64,000 bases of DNA, from NCBI GenBank assembly GCA_964650885.1, contig CAZYXG010000007.1, positions 1-64,000 of the forward strand. The letters run 5' to 3'. This stretch comes from JAPLFM01 sp964650885. Lineage in GTDB: Bacteria > Bacteroidota > Ignavibacteria > Kapaibacteriales > UBA2268. The notes below the pieces were generated by a model. The model did not search any database. It was not told the DNA's origin and saw only the letters and a program-made list of their open reading frames with translations. The translations under genes were made by a program, and so were the position numbers. Positions 53,901-60,907 of the stretch are shown piece by piece; position 1 is the stretch's first letter, and every line of letters starts with the position of its first letter.

Positions 53901-54209
53901 AAACACTCTGGCGAATATCCAATTATTGGTGTGAACACTTTTTTGAACGAAAAAGAAGGCAATGTTTACGATAAAATGGAAGTAATTCGTACATCGAACG
54001 AAGAGAAAGACGAAAGACTTGTGGAGCTTAATGCATTCAAAGAAGCCCACAAAGACAAATCGGAAGCAGCACTATTGAAATTAAGACAAGTAGCATTGAC
54101 AGGTAATAATATATTTGAAGAACTGCTAAACACAGTTGAATCTTGCTCAATGGGACAAATAACTAGAGTGCTTTATGAAGTTGGTGGTAAGTACCGAAGA
54201 GGGATGTAG
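50955..54209 (+). CDS. icmF: Fused isobutyryl-CoA mutase IcmF
   Basis: IcmF interconverts isobutyryl-CoA and butyryl-CoA using adenosylcobalamin. The 1084 residues show the diagnostic order: B12-binding domain (about 5-140; DGHDVSINIFRR with the axial His, then SSYQGGH and VFGGGGGV), linker, MeaB-like G-domain (about 190-400; GVTGTGGSGKSSLIDEL, VDPSKSRSQGALLGDR, NKFE), and mutase barrel (about 540-1084; AGVFPFKRTTEDPRRQFAGE). The FPFKRTTEDPRR segment is typical of IcmF and unlike methylmalonyl-CoA mutase; other acyl-CoAs such as pivalyl-CoA are possible. A ribosome-binding AGAGG precedes the ATG. The gene stands alone in front of a decayed segment. Confidence 0.94.
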   Translation: MTIARVLTAAALFDGHDVSINIFRRLLQKRGAEVINLGHNRSVDEVITVAIQEDVDAILVSSYQGGHNEYFRYIIDRLKALNAEHILVFGGGGGVILPTEIEDLENYGVTRIYHAADGQKMGIDGISDDIISRIKDRKEKGERNYLQTISQDMINNNNTKAHFQIASELTFFEEKSGDSDNLDEIRDWLKSADKKQSVVLGVTGTGGSGKSSLIDELIGKIVGFTDLTVGVIAVDPSKSRSQGALLGDRIRYNQIYNDRVYFRSFATRDSNSEISKNILDSIAVLKSCGYDLIIVETSGIGQANSKVVDVSDASLYVMTAEFGAPSQLEKIDMLDIADFIAINKFEKRGSEDAYREVMIHYLRNRQVKADKSLPLEELDLPVYACSANQFNNSGVNRLFKDVLVKLDSYNKRSYSLKTDLIELLPTKLDRNFGLIDPRRINYLSEISESVRNYAKSIDRELDLVEKAQSFSIAAKNIREQDVKKSLDQYFDNFWHKLKPETRKFIESWDSKKAEFLQDEITYKIQAKELKIKLFSESLSGSKIPKVMPPNYTSWRELVKFFYKENFPGEFPYTAGVFPFKRTTEDPRRQFAGEGSPTRTNKRFHYLTANDDSKRLSTAFDGITLYAEDPAEQPDIYGKIGEAGVSICTIDDMDTLFKGFDQTHPLTSVSMTINAPAPIMVAFYFMTAYRRELQNLGLTFDTVDAETKERIKVETFRKLRGTVQADMLKEDQGQNTIIFSIDFAMKLIGDLQEYLSKTRIMNYYSLSISGYHIAEAGANPISQLAFTLANGFTYVEYFLKRGIHVDEFAPNLSFFFSNGMDPEYSVIGRVARKIWAISMRDRYGANDKSQRLKYHIQTSGRSLHAQEIDFNDIRTTLQALIAYYDNCNSLHTNSYDEAVTTPTEESVRRSVAIQLILSKEFGLLKNENPNQGSYIIDYLTDLVEEAVLIEFDNISRRGGVLGAMETGYQRSKIQEESMKYEHLKHSGEYPIIGVNTFLNEKEGNVYDKMEVIRTSNEEKDERLVELNAFKEAHKDKSEAALLKLRQVALTGNNIFEELLNTVESCSMGQITRVLYEVGGKYRRGM

Positions 54210-54469
54210 TAAATTTAAAATACATATTATCTGACGGTGATACTAATAGTAACGGCTGTATTAAATTAGATTTTAAAAGTTGGACTCATAGAAAATTAAT
54301 TGACCCGTAAAATTATTATACAATATATAATAATTTTAAAATGCAATATATTGATTCAGATGAAAAGGTATTTGCCTTTGAAGCAATTGAAGCCTGTGGT
54401 GCTACTTATTACTACTTTAAGAGAATGAAAGGCAATTGGTTTTTAGTAAAAATAGTAGTGTCAGATTGA
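54210..54469 (+). pseudogene. 3-prime remnant of an unrecognised gene with an in-frame TAA
   Basis: One frame reads NLKYILSDGDTNSNGCIKLD, continues to HRKLIDP, then TAA (54308-54310), and goes on in the same frame as NYYTIYNNFKMQYIDSDEKV to YYYFKRMKGNWFLVKI before TGA at 54467-54469. The two halves look like one polypeptide: the end resembles the YYYFKR-x-x-GxWFLVKI finish common in small Bacteroidota lipoproteins. There is no start, and the 5-prime part is missing at the icmF stop. I read it as a truncated, nonsense-bearing relic; a chance open frame is the alternative. Confidence 0.4.
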
Positions 54470-54678
54470 ACATTAAAGATTCAGATATAGGATTTAAAGT
54501 TGAAATGGCAAGAAAAGTTTCTAATGTTATAACTAAACAAGATTTATTTAATTCTCCAGATTGGAAACTAAAGAATGGTAAAACATTACACTCACAAATC
54601 TTTACAATTGTAAACAAAATTAGAGATTGGAATCATCTCAAACTATTACCAATAGATACTAAAGAAACTAATGTTTAA
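54436..54678 (+). CDS. Small hypothetical protein or gene relic, unrecognised
   Basis: An 80-codon frame starting with TTG 54436 overlaps the end of the previous relic in another frame and runs 8 bases into the biotin carboxylase gene. The predicted sequence is basic and polar (KDSDIGFKVEMARKVSNVI; LKNGKTLHSQIFTIVNK) with no signal, membrane helix or motif I know. It may be a real small gene, a second relic of the same decayed locus, or noise. Confidence 0.3.
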   Translation: MVFSKNSSVRLNIKDSDIGFKVEMARKVSNVITKQDLFNSPDWKLKNGKTLHSQIFTIVNKIRDWNHLKLLPIDTKETNV

Positions 54679-56161
54679 AAAAATACTGATAGCGAATAGG
54701 GGCGAGATTGCTTGCCGAATAATTAAGACTTGCAAGGACTTAGGAATTAAAACAGTTGCTGTTTATTCTGATATTGATAAGAATGCTCTGCATGTGAAAT
54801 TGGCTGATGAAGCATATCTACTGGGTGCTGCACCTGCCAAAGAATCATATTTACGGATTGATAAAATAATTGAAGCAGCTAAAGCTACTGGAGCGGAAGC
54901 TATCCATCCTGGCTATGGTTTCTTATCTGAAAATAATGAATTTAATAAGCAAGTGCGAGCCGCTGGACTTATTTTCATTGGTCCCGAACCAGAACCTATG
55001 CGATCGTTAGGCTCTAAAATTGAATCACGCCATACGATGGTGGGGGCTGGTATTCCAGTTATACCTGGTTTTATTATAAAAGGTTTGCAATTCGCTGAAA
55101 TTAAATCTGGTGCAGAAGAAATTGGATTGCCAGTGCTAATTAAAGCATCGGCTGGCGGTGGTGGTAAAGGTATGCGAGTTGTCCGAGATATTGCTACTTT
55201 GCAAGAATCAATTGATTCGGCAAAGCGAGAGGCACTTTCAGCTTTTGGAGATGATAGTGTTTTTGTAGAAAAATATATTGATAATCCTCGCCATATAGAA
55301 GTGCAAGTGGCTGCCGATAAGCACCGCAATGTGATTCATCTTTTTGAGCGAGAATGTTCGCTGCAACGGCGCCACCAAAAAATTGTGGAAGAAACTCCTT
55401 CGCAAGCATTAACTCCAGAGCTTAGAGCAGCAATTTGCCAAACTGCTGTGGAAGTTATAAAAACGGTGAATTACGATAGTTTGGCGACAGTGGAATTTCT
55501 ACTAGACGAAAATGGTAAATACTATTTCTTGGAAGTCAATACTCGTATCCAAGTGGAACATCCAATTACAGAAATGATTACAAATTTAGATTTAGTGAAA
55601 ATTCAATTGGAAATAGCTTATGGTTTACCACTTAGTTCGCAACAATCAGATATTACAAGTTCTGGCCATTCGATAGAGTGTAGAATATATGCCGAAGATG
55701 GCGAGAATAATTTTATGCCATCGGCAGGAAAGTTGCATCTGTTCGCTGAGCCTCAGGGCAACAATGTACGATTGGATACTGGTGTGAAAACTGGCGATGA
55801 AATTTCTATATACTATGACCCAATGATAGCAAAATTGATTGTTTGGGCAAAAGATAGAGAAACTGCTCGAATGGAAATGTTGAAAGCTTTGAAAAATACT
55901 GCTGTGCAAGGAGTAAAAAATTCATTGGAACTATTGATGAATATATTAGAATCCAATGAATATATTACAGCTGAAACATATACCAATACTATTGAAAAGA
56001 AATTATCGGAATTTGCCCAAAAGCGAAATAAATTTATCACTTCTGCATTAGCATCAGCTACTTTGGTAAATAATAAAGCAGTCGCAAATATTACACTTGG
56101 CAATACCACACAAAAATATGACCCTTGGAAAAACCTTGGCTCTTGGGAGATTGGACAATGA
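54671..56161 (+). CDS. Biotin carboxylase subunit of an acyl-CoA carboxylase
   Basis: The 496-residue protein has the full biotin carboxylase ATP-grasp fold: FKKILIANRGEIACRIIKT at the start, HPGYGFLSEN (about 77-86), KASAGGGGKGMRVV (about 157-170), ERECSLQRRHQKIVEE (about 227-242) and EVNTRIQVEHPITE (about 289-302). It is about 45 residues longer than AccC; the extra tail ends in DPWKNLGSWEIGQ, which corresponds to the start of the linker domain of methylcrotonyl-CoA carboxylase alpha. It carboxylates biotin on the carrier encoded next, with ATP and bicarbonate. Its stop overlaps the carrier ATG (ATGA, 56158-56161). Confidence 0.93.
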   Translation: MFKKILIANRGEIACRIIKTCKDLGIKTVAVYSDIDKNALHVKLADEAYLLGAAPAKESYLRIDKIIEAAKATGAEAIHPGYGFLSENNEFNKQVRAAGLIFIGPEPEPMRSLGSKIESRHTMVGAGIPVIPGFIIKGLQFAEIKSGAEEIGLPVLIKASAGGGGKGMRVVRDIATLQESIDSAKREALSAFGDDSVFVEKYIDNPRHIEVQVAADKHRNVIHLFERECSLQRRHQKIVEETPSQALTPELRAAICQTAVEVIKTVNYDSLATVEFLLDENGKYYFLEVNTRIQVEHPITEMITNLDLVKIQLEIAYGLPLSSQQSDITSSGHSIECRIYAEDGENNFMPSAGKLHLFAEPQGNNVRLDTGVKTGDEISIYYDPMIAKLIVWAKDRETARMEMLKALKNTAVQGVKNSLELLMNILESNEYITAETYTNTIEKKLSEFAQKRNKFITSALASATLVNNKAVANITLGNTTQKYDPWKNLGSWEIGQ

Positions 56162-56640
56162 AATTAAAATATCACGATGAAATATTCTATGTGGAATTGC
56201 AAGGCAATTTAGTTAAATTAAATTCAGATACTTTCGATTTTAATACTGCCAAATTAAGTGAAAGCCACTACTTATTAAAATCTTTCGAAAATCGCAATGC
56301 TTTTGTGTCAAAATCACAAACATCTGTCTTTGTGTCGGTCGAAGGTGAACATTATGAATTTAAAATAGTGGACGAAGAAGAAGAATACTTGGCAAGTGCA
56401 GGCAATGCAAATCAAAAGATTGAAAAAATCTTTGCTCCAATGCCAGGCTCAGTTGTGAAAATATTAGTAGCTGAAGGCGATATAGTTGAAGCCAAACAAG
56501 CAGTGATAGTGGTGGAAGCAATGAAAATGGAAACTACTTTGCTATCTGGAATAGCTGGTAAAATAACTAAAATAGATGTAAAAGTAGGCGAACAAGTAAG
56601 CACCGATTCGCCCATAATTATAATAGAAAAAGAGGATTAA
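56158..56640 (+). CDS. Biotin carboxyl carrier subunit of acyl-CoA carboxylase
   Basis: A 160-residue protein: a beta-rich linker part (about 1-85; MKLKYHDEIFYVELQGN), then a biotinyl domain with APMPGSVVKILVAEGDIV and VVEAMKMETTLL, where Lys123 is the biotinylated residue. It is the C-terminal half of what is a single alpha chain in many methylcrotonyl- and propionyl-CoA carboxylases; split forms are also common in Bacteroidota. I choose ATG 56158 (stop-start overlap) over the in-frame ATG at 56125, which lies within the carboxylase gene. Its stop shares TTAA with the convergent thiolase gene. Confidence 0.92.
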   Translation: MKLKYHDEIFYVELQGNLVKLNSDTFDFNTAKLSESHYLLKSFENRNAFVSKSQTSVFVSVEGEHYEFKIVDEEEEYLASAGNANQKIEKIFAPMPGSVVKILVAEGDIVEAKQAVIVVEAMKMETTLLSGIAGKITKIDVKVGEQVSTDSPIIIIEKED

Positions 56641-57842
56641 ACTCTTTCGATAATGACTGCGTAGCCCTGACCAACACCAATGCACATAGTGCAAAGTGCA
56701 TATTTTAAATTACGTTGTGTTAATTCATAAGCGGCTGTTAGTACAAGTCTTGCTCCCGACATACCGAGAGGGTGACCAAGTGCTATAGCTCCTCCATTTG
56801 GATTGATGCGTGCATCATCGTCTGCCAAACCCCATTGGCGAATGCAAGCAAGCCCTTGAGCCGCAAATGCTTCATTTAATTCGATTATGTCAATATCAGC
56901 GAAAGTTAGCCCTGCTTTAGCAAGTGCTTTATTTGCTGCTTCCACTGGCCCTATACCCATAATACTTGGTTTAACACCCGAAATACCAGAAGCTACAATT
57001 CGAGCCATTGGCTTTAAATTATTTCGTTTTATTCCATCTTCCGATGCTATTAAAAGAGCAGCCGCACCGTCGTTTATTCCAGAAGAAGTAGCAGCCGTTA
57101 CGGTCCCACCTTGTCTGAAAGCTGGTCGTAACTTAGCTAATATTTCCATTGTAGTTTCAGGTTTTGCAAACTCATCATTGTTGAAAATAATCGGGTCGCC
57201 TTTCTTTTGTGGGATAGAATAGCTAACTATTTCACGATTGAATATACCATTTTGAATTGATATTCCTGCTTTTTGTTGGGAATTAAAAGCAAATTTATCT
57301 TGCGATTCACGGTCAATTTTGTAAAGTTCGGCAACGTTTTCAGCAGTTTCACCCATTGCATCCACGCCGTACATTTCTTTGAGCTTAGGATTGACAAAAC
57401 GCCATCCCATTGTAGTATCAAATATTTGCACATCACGGCTGAAAGCAGATTCTGCTTTGGATTGTACAAATGGAGCACGAGTCATATTCTCAACACCACC
57501 AGCAATTAGAATATCGTTATCACCGCTGCGAATGGCACGGCTAGCACTGATTACAGCCGACATACCTGAAGCACAAAGGCGATTGACTGTTTCACCTGGC
57601 ACTGTTACTGGTAAACCTGCCAAAAGCAAGGACATACGAGCAACGTTGCGGTTTTCCTCGCCTGCACCATTTGCATTGCCAAGTATCACATCATCAATTT
57701 GACTTGGGTCGAGTGAGCTTTGCTTTTCGACTAAACTTTTAATTACGTGGGCAGCCATATCGTCGGCACGAGTGCCAGCAAAAGCACCACCAAACTTACC
57801 AATAGCGGTACGCACTCCATCAACTATAAAAGCATCTTTCAT
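56637..57842 (-). CDS. Acetyl-CoA acetyltransferase / 3-ketoacyl-CoA thiolase
   Basis: A 401-residue thiolase. The nucleophile is Cys90 in NRLCASGMSAV; the second active-site region is NEAFAAQ (about 315-321), the His is in GGAIALGHPLGMSGARL (about 350-366) and the proton-relay Cys in MCIGVGQG (about 388-395). It splits 3-ketoacyl-CoA with CoA or condenses two acetyl-CoA. The context of carboxylase and mutase genes suggests acyl-CoA breakdown. Chain-length class (FadA-like or AtoB-like) cannot be fixed by eye. It overlaps the carrier gene by a shared stop tetranucleotide. Confidence 0.93.
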   Translation of the reverse strand: MKDAFIVDGVRTAIGKFGGAFAGTRADDMAAHVIKSLVEKQSSLDPSQIDDVILGNANGAGEENRNVARMSLLLAGLPVTVPGETVNRLCASGMSAVISASRAIRSGDNDILIAGGVENMTRAPFVQSKAESAFSRDVQIFDTTMGWRFVNPKLKEMYGVDAMGETAENVAELYKIDRESQDKFAFNSQQKAGISIQNGIFNREIVSYSIPQKKGDPIIFNNDEFAKPETTMEILAKLRPAFRQGGTVTAATSSGINDGAAALLIASEDGIKRNNLKPMARIVASGISGVKPSIMGIGPVEAANKALAKAGLTFADIDIIELNEAFAAQGLACIRQWGLADDDARINPNGGAIALGHPLGMSGARLVLTAAYELTQRNLKYALCTMCIGVGQGYAVIIERV

Positions 57843-58151
57843 TTTTATTTTCGAATAAATTAGTTAAGAATAACCACAAAATTACAGAAAATGTTCATTA
57901 AGTTATGCAACAATTAAATTGTATATTTTAAGTAAAATTTAATCTAAAGTAAAGTCTAATGTATTTTTTGAATCAATCAAATTTTAGAAATATTGGTGAA
58001 TTTGCTAGAAACCTTTTATTTATCAGAACTCATTTATAGTTAGCAATACTTGGTCAATTTTCTTTCAATCAGTTCAAAACTCTTAACTCTTTATTCACAA
58101 TAGATTTGTAAATTGCACTTTATTTTTTGACAAATTCTCAATATTTACTTT
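57843..58151. other. Divergent intergenic region between thiolase and ABC-F genes
   Basis: This 309-base AT-rich spacer must hold promoters for both divergent genes. The only element I can point to is TAGATTTG at 58101-58108, matching TAnnTTTG, 43 bases before the ABC-F ATG; no -33 partner is clear. I found no small gene, tRNA, strong hairpin or repeat copy. Confidence 0.5.
58101..58108 (+). promoter_or_regulatory. Candidate -7 box upstream of the ABC-F gene
   Basis: TAGATTTG fits TAnnTTTG of Bacteroidota promoters. It is supported only by the 8-base match and the distance to the start codon. Confidence 0.25.
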
Positions 58152-59765
58152 ATGATTCAAGTTAATAACCTCAGTCTTTCTTTCGGAAAACGTGTTCTAT
58201 TCAAAGATGTGAACGTAAAATTTACCCCTGGTAATTGCTATGGACTTATTGGTGCTAATGGCGCTGGTAAATCTACATTTATCAAAGTGTTATCGGGCGA
58301 AATAGAAGCTCAAAAAGGTGAAGTCTTTATTGAGCCAGGCAAACGCCTTTCAGTGTTATCGCAAAATCAATTCAAATTTGATGAAAACGCAGTGATGGAA
58401 ACTGTGATAATGGGTAACGAGAAGCTATATGCTTTATTGAAAAAAAGAGAAGAGCTATATTCAAAAGCTGATTTGACTGAAGAAGAAGGTAACCTAATTG
58501 GAGAAGTGGAAGCTGAATTTGCTGAGCAAAATGGCTATGAAGCAGAAGCAGAAGCAGCCTCGCTTTTAAATGGTCTTGACATTAAAGATAACCTTCACGA
58601 CAAGAAAATGAAAGAATTGGAAGGTGGCGAAAAAGTTAGAGTATTGCTTGCTCAAGCTCTTTTCGGAAATCCCGACATTCTGCTATTAGATGAGCCAACA
58701 AATAACTTGGACATTCGCTCTATTGTTTGGTTGGAGAATTTCTTAGATAGATTCAATAATACAGTGATTGTTGTATCCCACGATAGACACTTTTTGAATG
58801 ATGTGTGTACACACATTGCAGATTTGGACTATGCTCAATTGAGATTATATGCTGGTAACTATGAATTTTGGCAACAAGCTGCTCAATTGGCTATTGCTCA
58901 GAAAAAAGACCAGAACAAACGCAATGAAGATAAAATTAAGGATTTGGAAGAATTCATTCGTAGATTCTCTGCAAATGTTTCTAAAGCCAAACAAGCTACT
59001 TCTCGTAAGAAAATGATTGATAAGCTTACAGTTGAAGATATTCCTCACACTTCTCGCCGCTTTCCATATATTGATTTCAAACCTGAAAGGGAAGTTGGAA
59101 ATATCATTTGCAATATAACTGGATTGAATAAAACAATTGACGGTGTGGAATTAATCAAAGATTTTGATTTGACTGTGAATCCAGGCGATAAAATTGCATT
59201 TGTTGGAAAAAACGATGTGATTCGTAGCACATTATTCCAAATAATTGCTGGTGAATTGCAACCAGATTCTGGTGAAATGGTGATTGGTCAGACTATAACT
59301 ACTGCTTTTTTCCCTAAGGAAAATGAGAAATATTTCAATAACGATATGAATTTGGTGGACTGGCTACGACAGTATTCTAAAGAAAAAGATGAAACACACA
59401 TTCGTGGATTCTTAGGTAGAATGTTGTTTTCTGGTGAAGAATCGCAAAAGAAATCATCTGTGCTTTCTGGTGGCGAAAAAGTTCGCTGTATGCTTTCGAA
59501 AATGATGTGTAGTGGTGCTAATATGCTAATTATGGATGAACCAACCAATCACTTGGATTTGGAATCAATCACTTCGCTAAATAATGCTGTAATTAATTAT
59601 TCTCAAGTGTTGCTGTTTGCTTCTCATGACCACGAATTTATTCAAACTACTGCTAATAGAATTGTGGAAGTTGGCTCAAGTGGAGTAATAGACAAAATGA
59701 TGCCTTATGATGATTACTTAGCAGATCCAGATGTACAACGCAGACGTGAAGAAATTTATAATTAA
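58152..59765 (+). CDS. ABC-F family ATPase (YbiT-like), degenerate second P-loop
   Basis: Two nucleotide-binding domains without membrane helices over 537 residues define the ABC-F family, which acts on ribosomes. NBD1: Walker A GANGAGKST (about 36-44), signature LEGGEKVR, Walker B LLLDEPTNNLD. The linker (about 240-310) is charged, as for the P-site tRNA interaction motif. NBD2: signature LSGGEKVRC and Walker B MLIMDEPTNHLD are intact, but the P-loop reads GKNDVIRSTL (about 351-360), with Ile and Arg where Gly-Lys is expected. The second site may bind ATP weakly. Length and layout point to the YbiT-like group; a resistance role is not indicated. Confidence 0.9.
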   Translation: MIQVNNLSLSFGKRVLFKDVNVKFTPGNCYGLIGANGAGKSTFIKVLSGEIEAQKGEVFIEPGKRLSVLSQNQFKFDENAVMETVIMGNEKLYALLKKREELYSKADLTEEEGNLIGEVEAEFAEQNGYEAEAEAASLLNGLDIKDNLHDKKMKELEGGEKVRVLLAQALFGNPDILLLDEPTNNLDIRSIVWLENFLDRFNNTVIVVSHDRHFLNDVCTHIADLDYAQLRLYAGNYEFWQQAAQLAIAQKKDQNKRNEDKIKDLEEFIRRFSANVSKAKQATSRKKMIDKLTVEDIPHTSRRFPYIDFKPEREVGNIICNITGLNKTIDGVELIKDFDLTVNPGDKIAFVGKNDVIRSTLFQIIAGELQPDSGEMVIGQTITTAFFPKENEKYFNNDMNLVDWLRQYSKEKDETHIRGFLGRMLFSGEESQKKSSVLSGGEKVRCMLSKMMCSGANMLIMDEPTNHLDLESITSLNNAVINYSQVLLFASHDHEFIQTTANRIVEVGSSGVIDKMMPYDDYLADPDVQRRREEIYN

Positions 59766-59773
59766 TTTTGATT

Positions 59774-60802
59774 ATGCAAAATAATTTTGAAAATATTGAT
59801 TTGAAGAATGTTCTTTCTCATCCAAACGATGAAAAGGAACATTCTTGCAATCAAGACCATAAACATGATGAACACGCCCACGGCCATAAAAAAGGACACC
59901 ACCACCATCATCACAATATTGATTTCAATACAATGTCTGCTCGTTTGTTGTTTTCGGTAGTTTTGAATTTCCTAATATCTTTATTTCAAATTGTAGGCGG
60001 AATTCTTTCTGGTTCACTTTCTTTAATATCAGATTCTCTACATAATCTGAGTGATTCCATTTCGATTTTCTTTTCATATTTGGCTATTAAAATAGGCGGC
60101 AAAAAATCAGACAATAAAAAAACTTATGGCTATAAGCGAGTTGAAATATTAACAGCATTTTTTAATTCTATTACTTTGATTGCTATTTGTATATTTATGA
60201 TCTATGAAGCCATAGTAAGACTTTTCAGCCCAGCTGAAATTAATGCACCAATAATGCTTGGTGTGGCAGTCTTTGGTTTGCTCGCTAATTTAATTTCAGT
60301 ATTGCTGCTTAGAAAAGATAAAGCCAAAAGCTTGAATATTAAATCGGCCTATTTGCATTTGTTGGGCGATACTATTTCTTCAGTATTAGTTATAGTTGCT
60401 GGTGTAATTATTTATTATACTAAGTTTTACTTAATAGATTTGATAATTACATTTGCTTTAAGTGCTTATTTAATTTATGAATCATATTTGGTAACATCCA
60501 ATACAGTCAATATATTAATGCAATCTGTGCCCACAAATATTGATTTAGAAAAGATTCGTGAATCAATTGTGGCTCACGATGAAGTAGCTACAGCACACCA
60601 CATACATATTTGGTCTATGAATGAAAATCAAATTTATTTTGAATGTCATATTGATTTCATTGAAGATTTGAAAATTAGCCAAATAGACACACTACGCTCT
60701 GATATAGCAATACTTTTAATGAAAGATTTTGGAATAACCCACGCCACAATCCAAGCCGAATACAACTCCTGCTTAGAAAAAAACTTAATAGCAGAACTTT
60801 AA
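59774..60802 (+). CDS. Cation diffusion facilitator (zinc/cobalt/cadmium efflux type)
   Basis: The 342-residue protein begins with a His-rich cytoplasmic tail (His clusters at about 20-46) followed by six membrane helices (about 55-235) and a C-terminal ferredoxin-like domain (about 240-330; AHHIHIWSMNENQIYFECHI). Metal-site residues are HNLSD in helix 2 (SLHNLSDS) and HLLGD in helix 5. It exports divalent cations by proton antiport; the HxxxD pair and His-rich tail indicate zinc, with cobalt or cadmium possible. I start at ATG 59774 rather than TTG 59768. It is 8 bases after the ABC-F gene and ends before a repeat. Confidence 0.92.
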   Translation: MQNNFENIDLKNVLSHPNDEKEHSCNQDHKHDEHAHGHKKGHHHHHHNIDFNTMSARLLFSVVLNFLISLFQIVGGILSGSLSLISDSLHNLSDSISIFFSYLAIKIGGKKSDNKKTYGYKRVEILTAFFNSITLIAICIFMIYEAIVRLFSPAEINAPIMLGVAVFGLLANLISVLLLRKDKAKSLNIKSAYLHLLGDTISSVLVIVAGVIIYYTKFYLIDLIITFALSAYLIYESYLVTSNTVNILMQSVPTNIDLEKIRESIVAHDEVATAHHIHIWSMNENQIYFECHIDFIEDLKISQIDTLRSDIAILLMKDFGITHATIQAEYNSCLEKNLIAEL

Positions 60803-60825
60803 ATTTTATAAAACTCAACGACAAT

Positions 60826-60877
60826 ATTGCCCCCTTCAGAGAGCTGTCAGCAAGCTGACATCTCTCTTGATAGGGAG
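60826..60877 (-). repeat. Dispersed palindromic repeat, copy B (inverted)
   Basis: ATTGCCCCCTTCAG (60826-60839) matches the reverse complement of the end of copies C and D, so this copy is in the opposite orientation. Its core forms a strong hairpin: TGTCAG/CTGACA (60845-60850 with 60855-60860) inside AGAGAG/CTCTCT (60838-60843 with 60862-60867), with further partial pairing of CCCT and AGGG outside. It lies exactly between the convergent cation-efflux and alcohol-dehydrogenase genes, so it may double as a two-way terminator. Confidence 0.75.
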
Positions 60878-60907
60878 AAATAACATTTTTTTATTCATAA
60901 CTTGTCA

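Noticed and set aside
7058..54310. Alternative genetic code with TAA read as an amino acid
   Set aside because: TAA ends many intact genes here (for example scpA, scpB, rsmE-region genes, mutL), so the internal TAAs are gene-specific lesions.
54913..55329. 138-codon frame antisense to biotin carboxylase
   Set aside because: Opposite strand of a fully conserved ATP-grasp domain; no independent support.
56140..56165. Programmed frameshift joining biotin carboxylase and carrier into one chain
   Set aside because: No slippery heptamer is evident. An ATGA stop-start overlap with a good N-terminus explains the layout, and split subunits are known in Bacteroidota.
58152..59765. ABC-F protein as an antibiotic-resistance determinant
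   Set aside because: It lacks the extended linker of resistance ABC-F proteins and resembles the housekeeping YbiT-like group.
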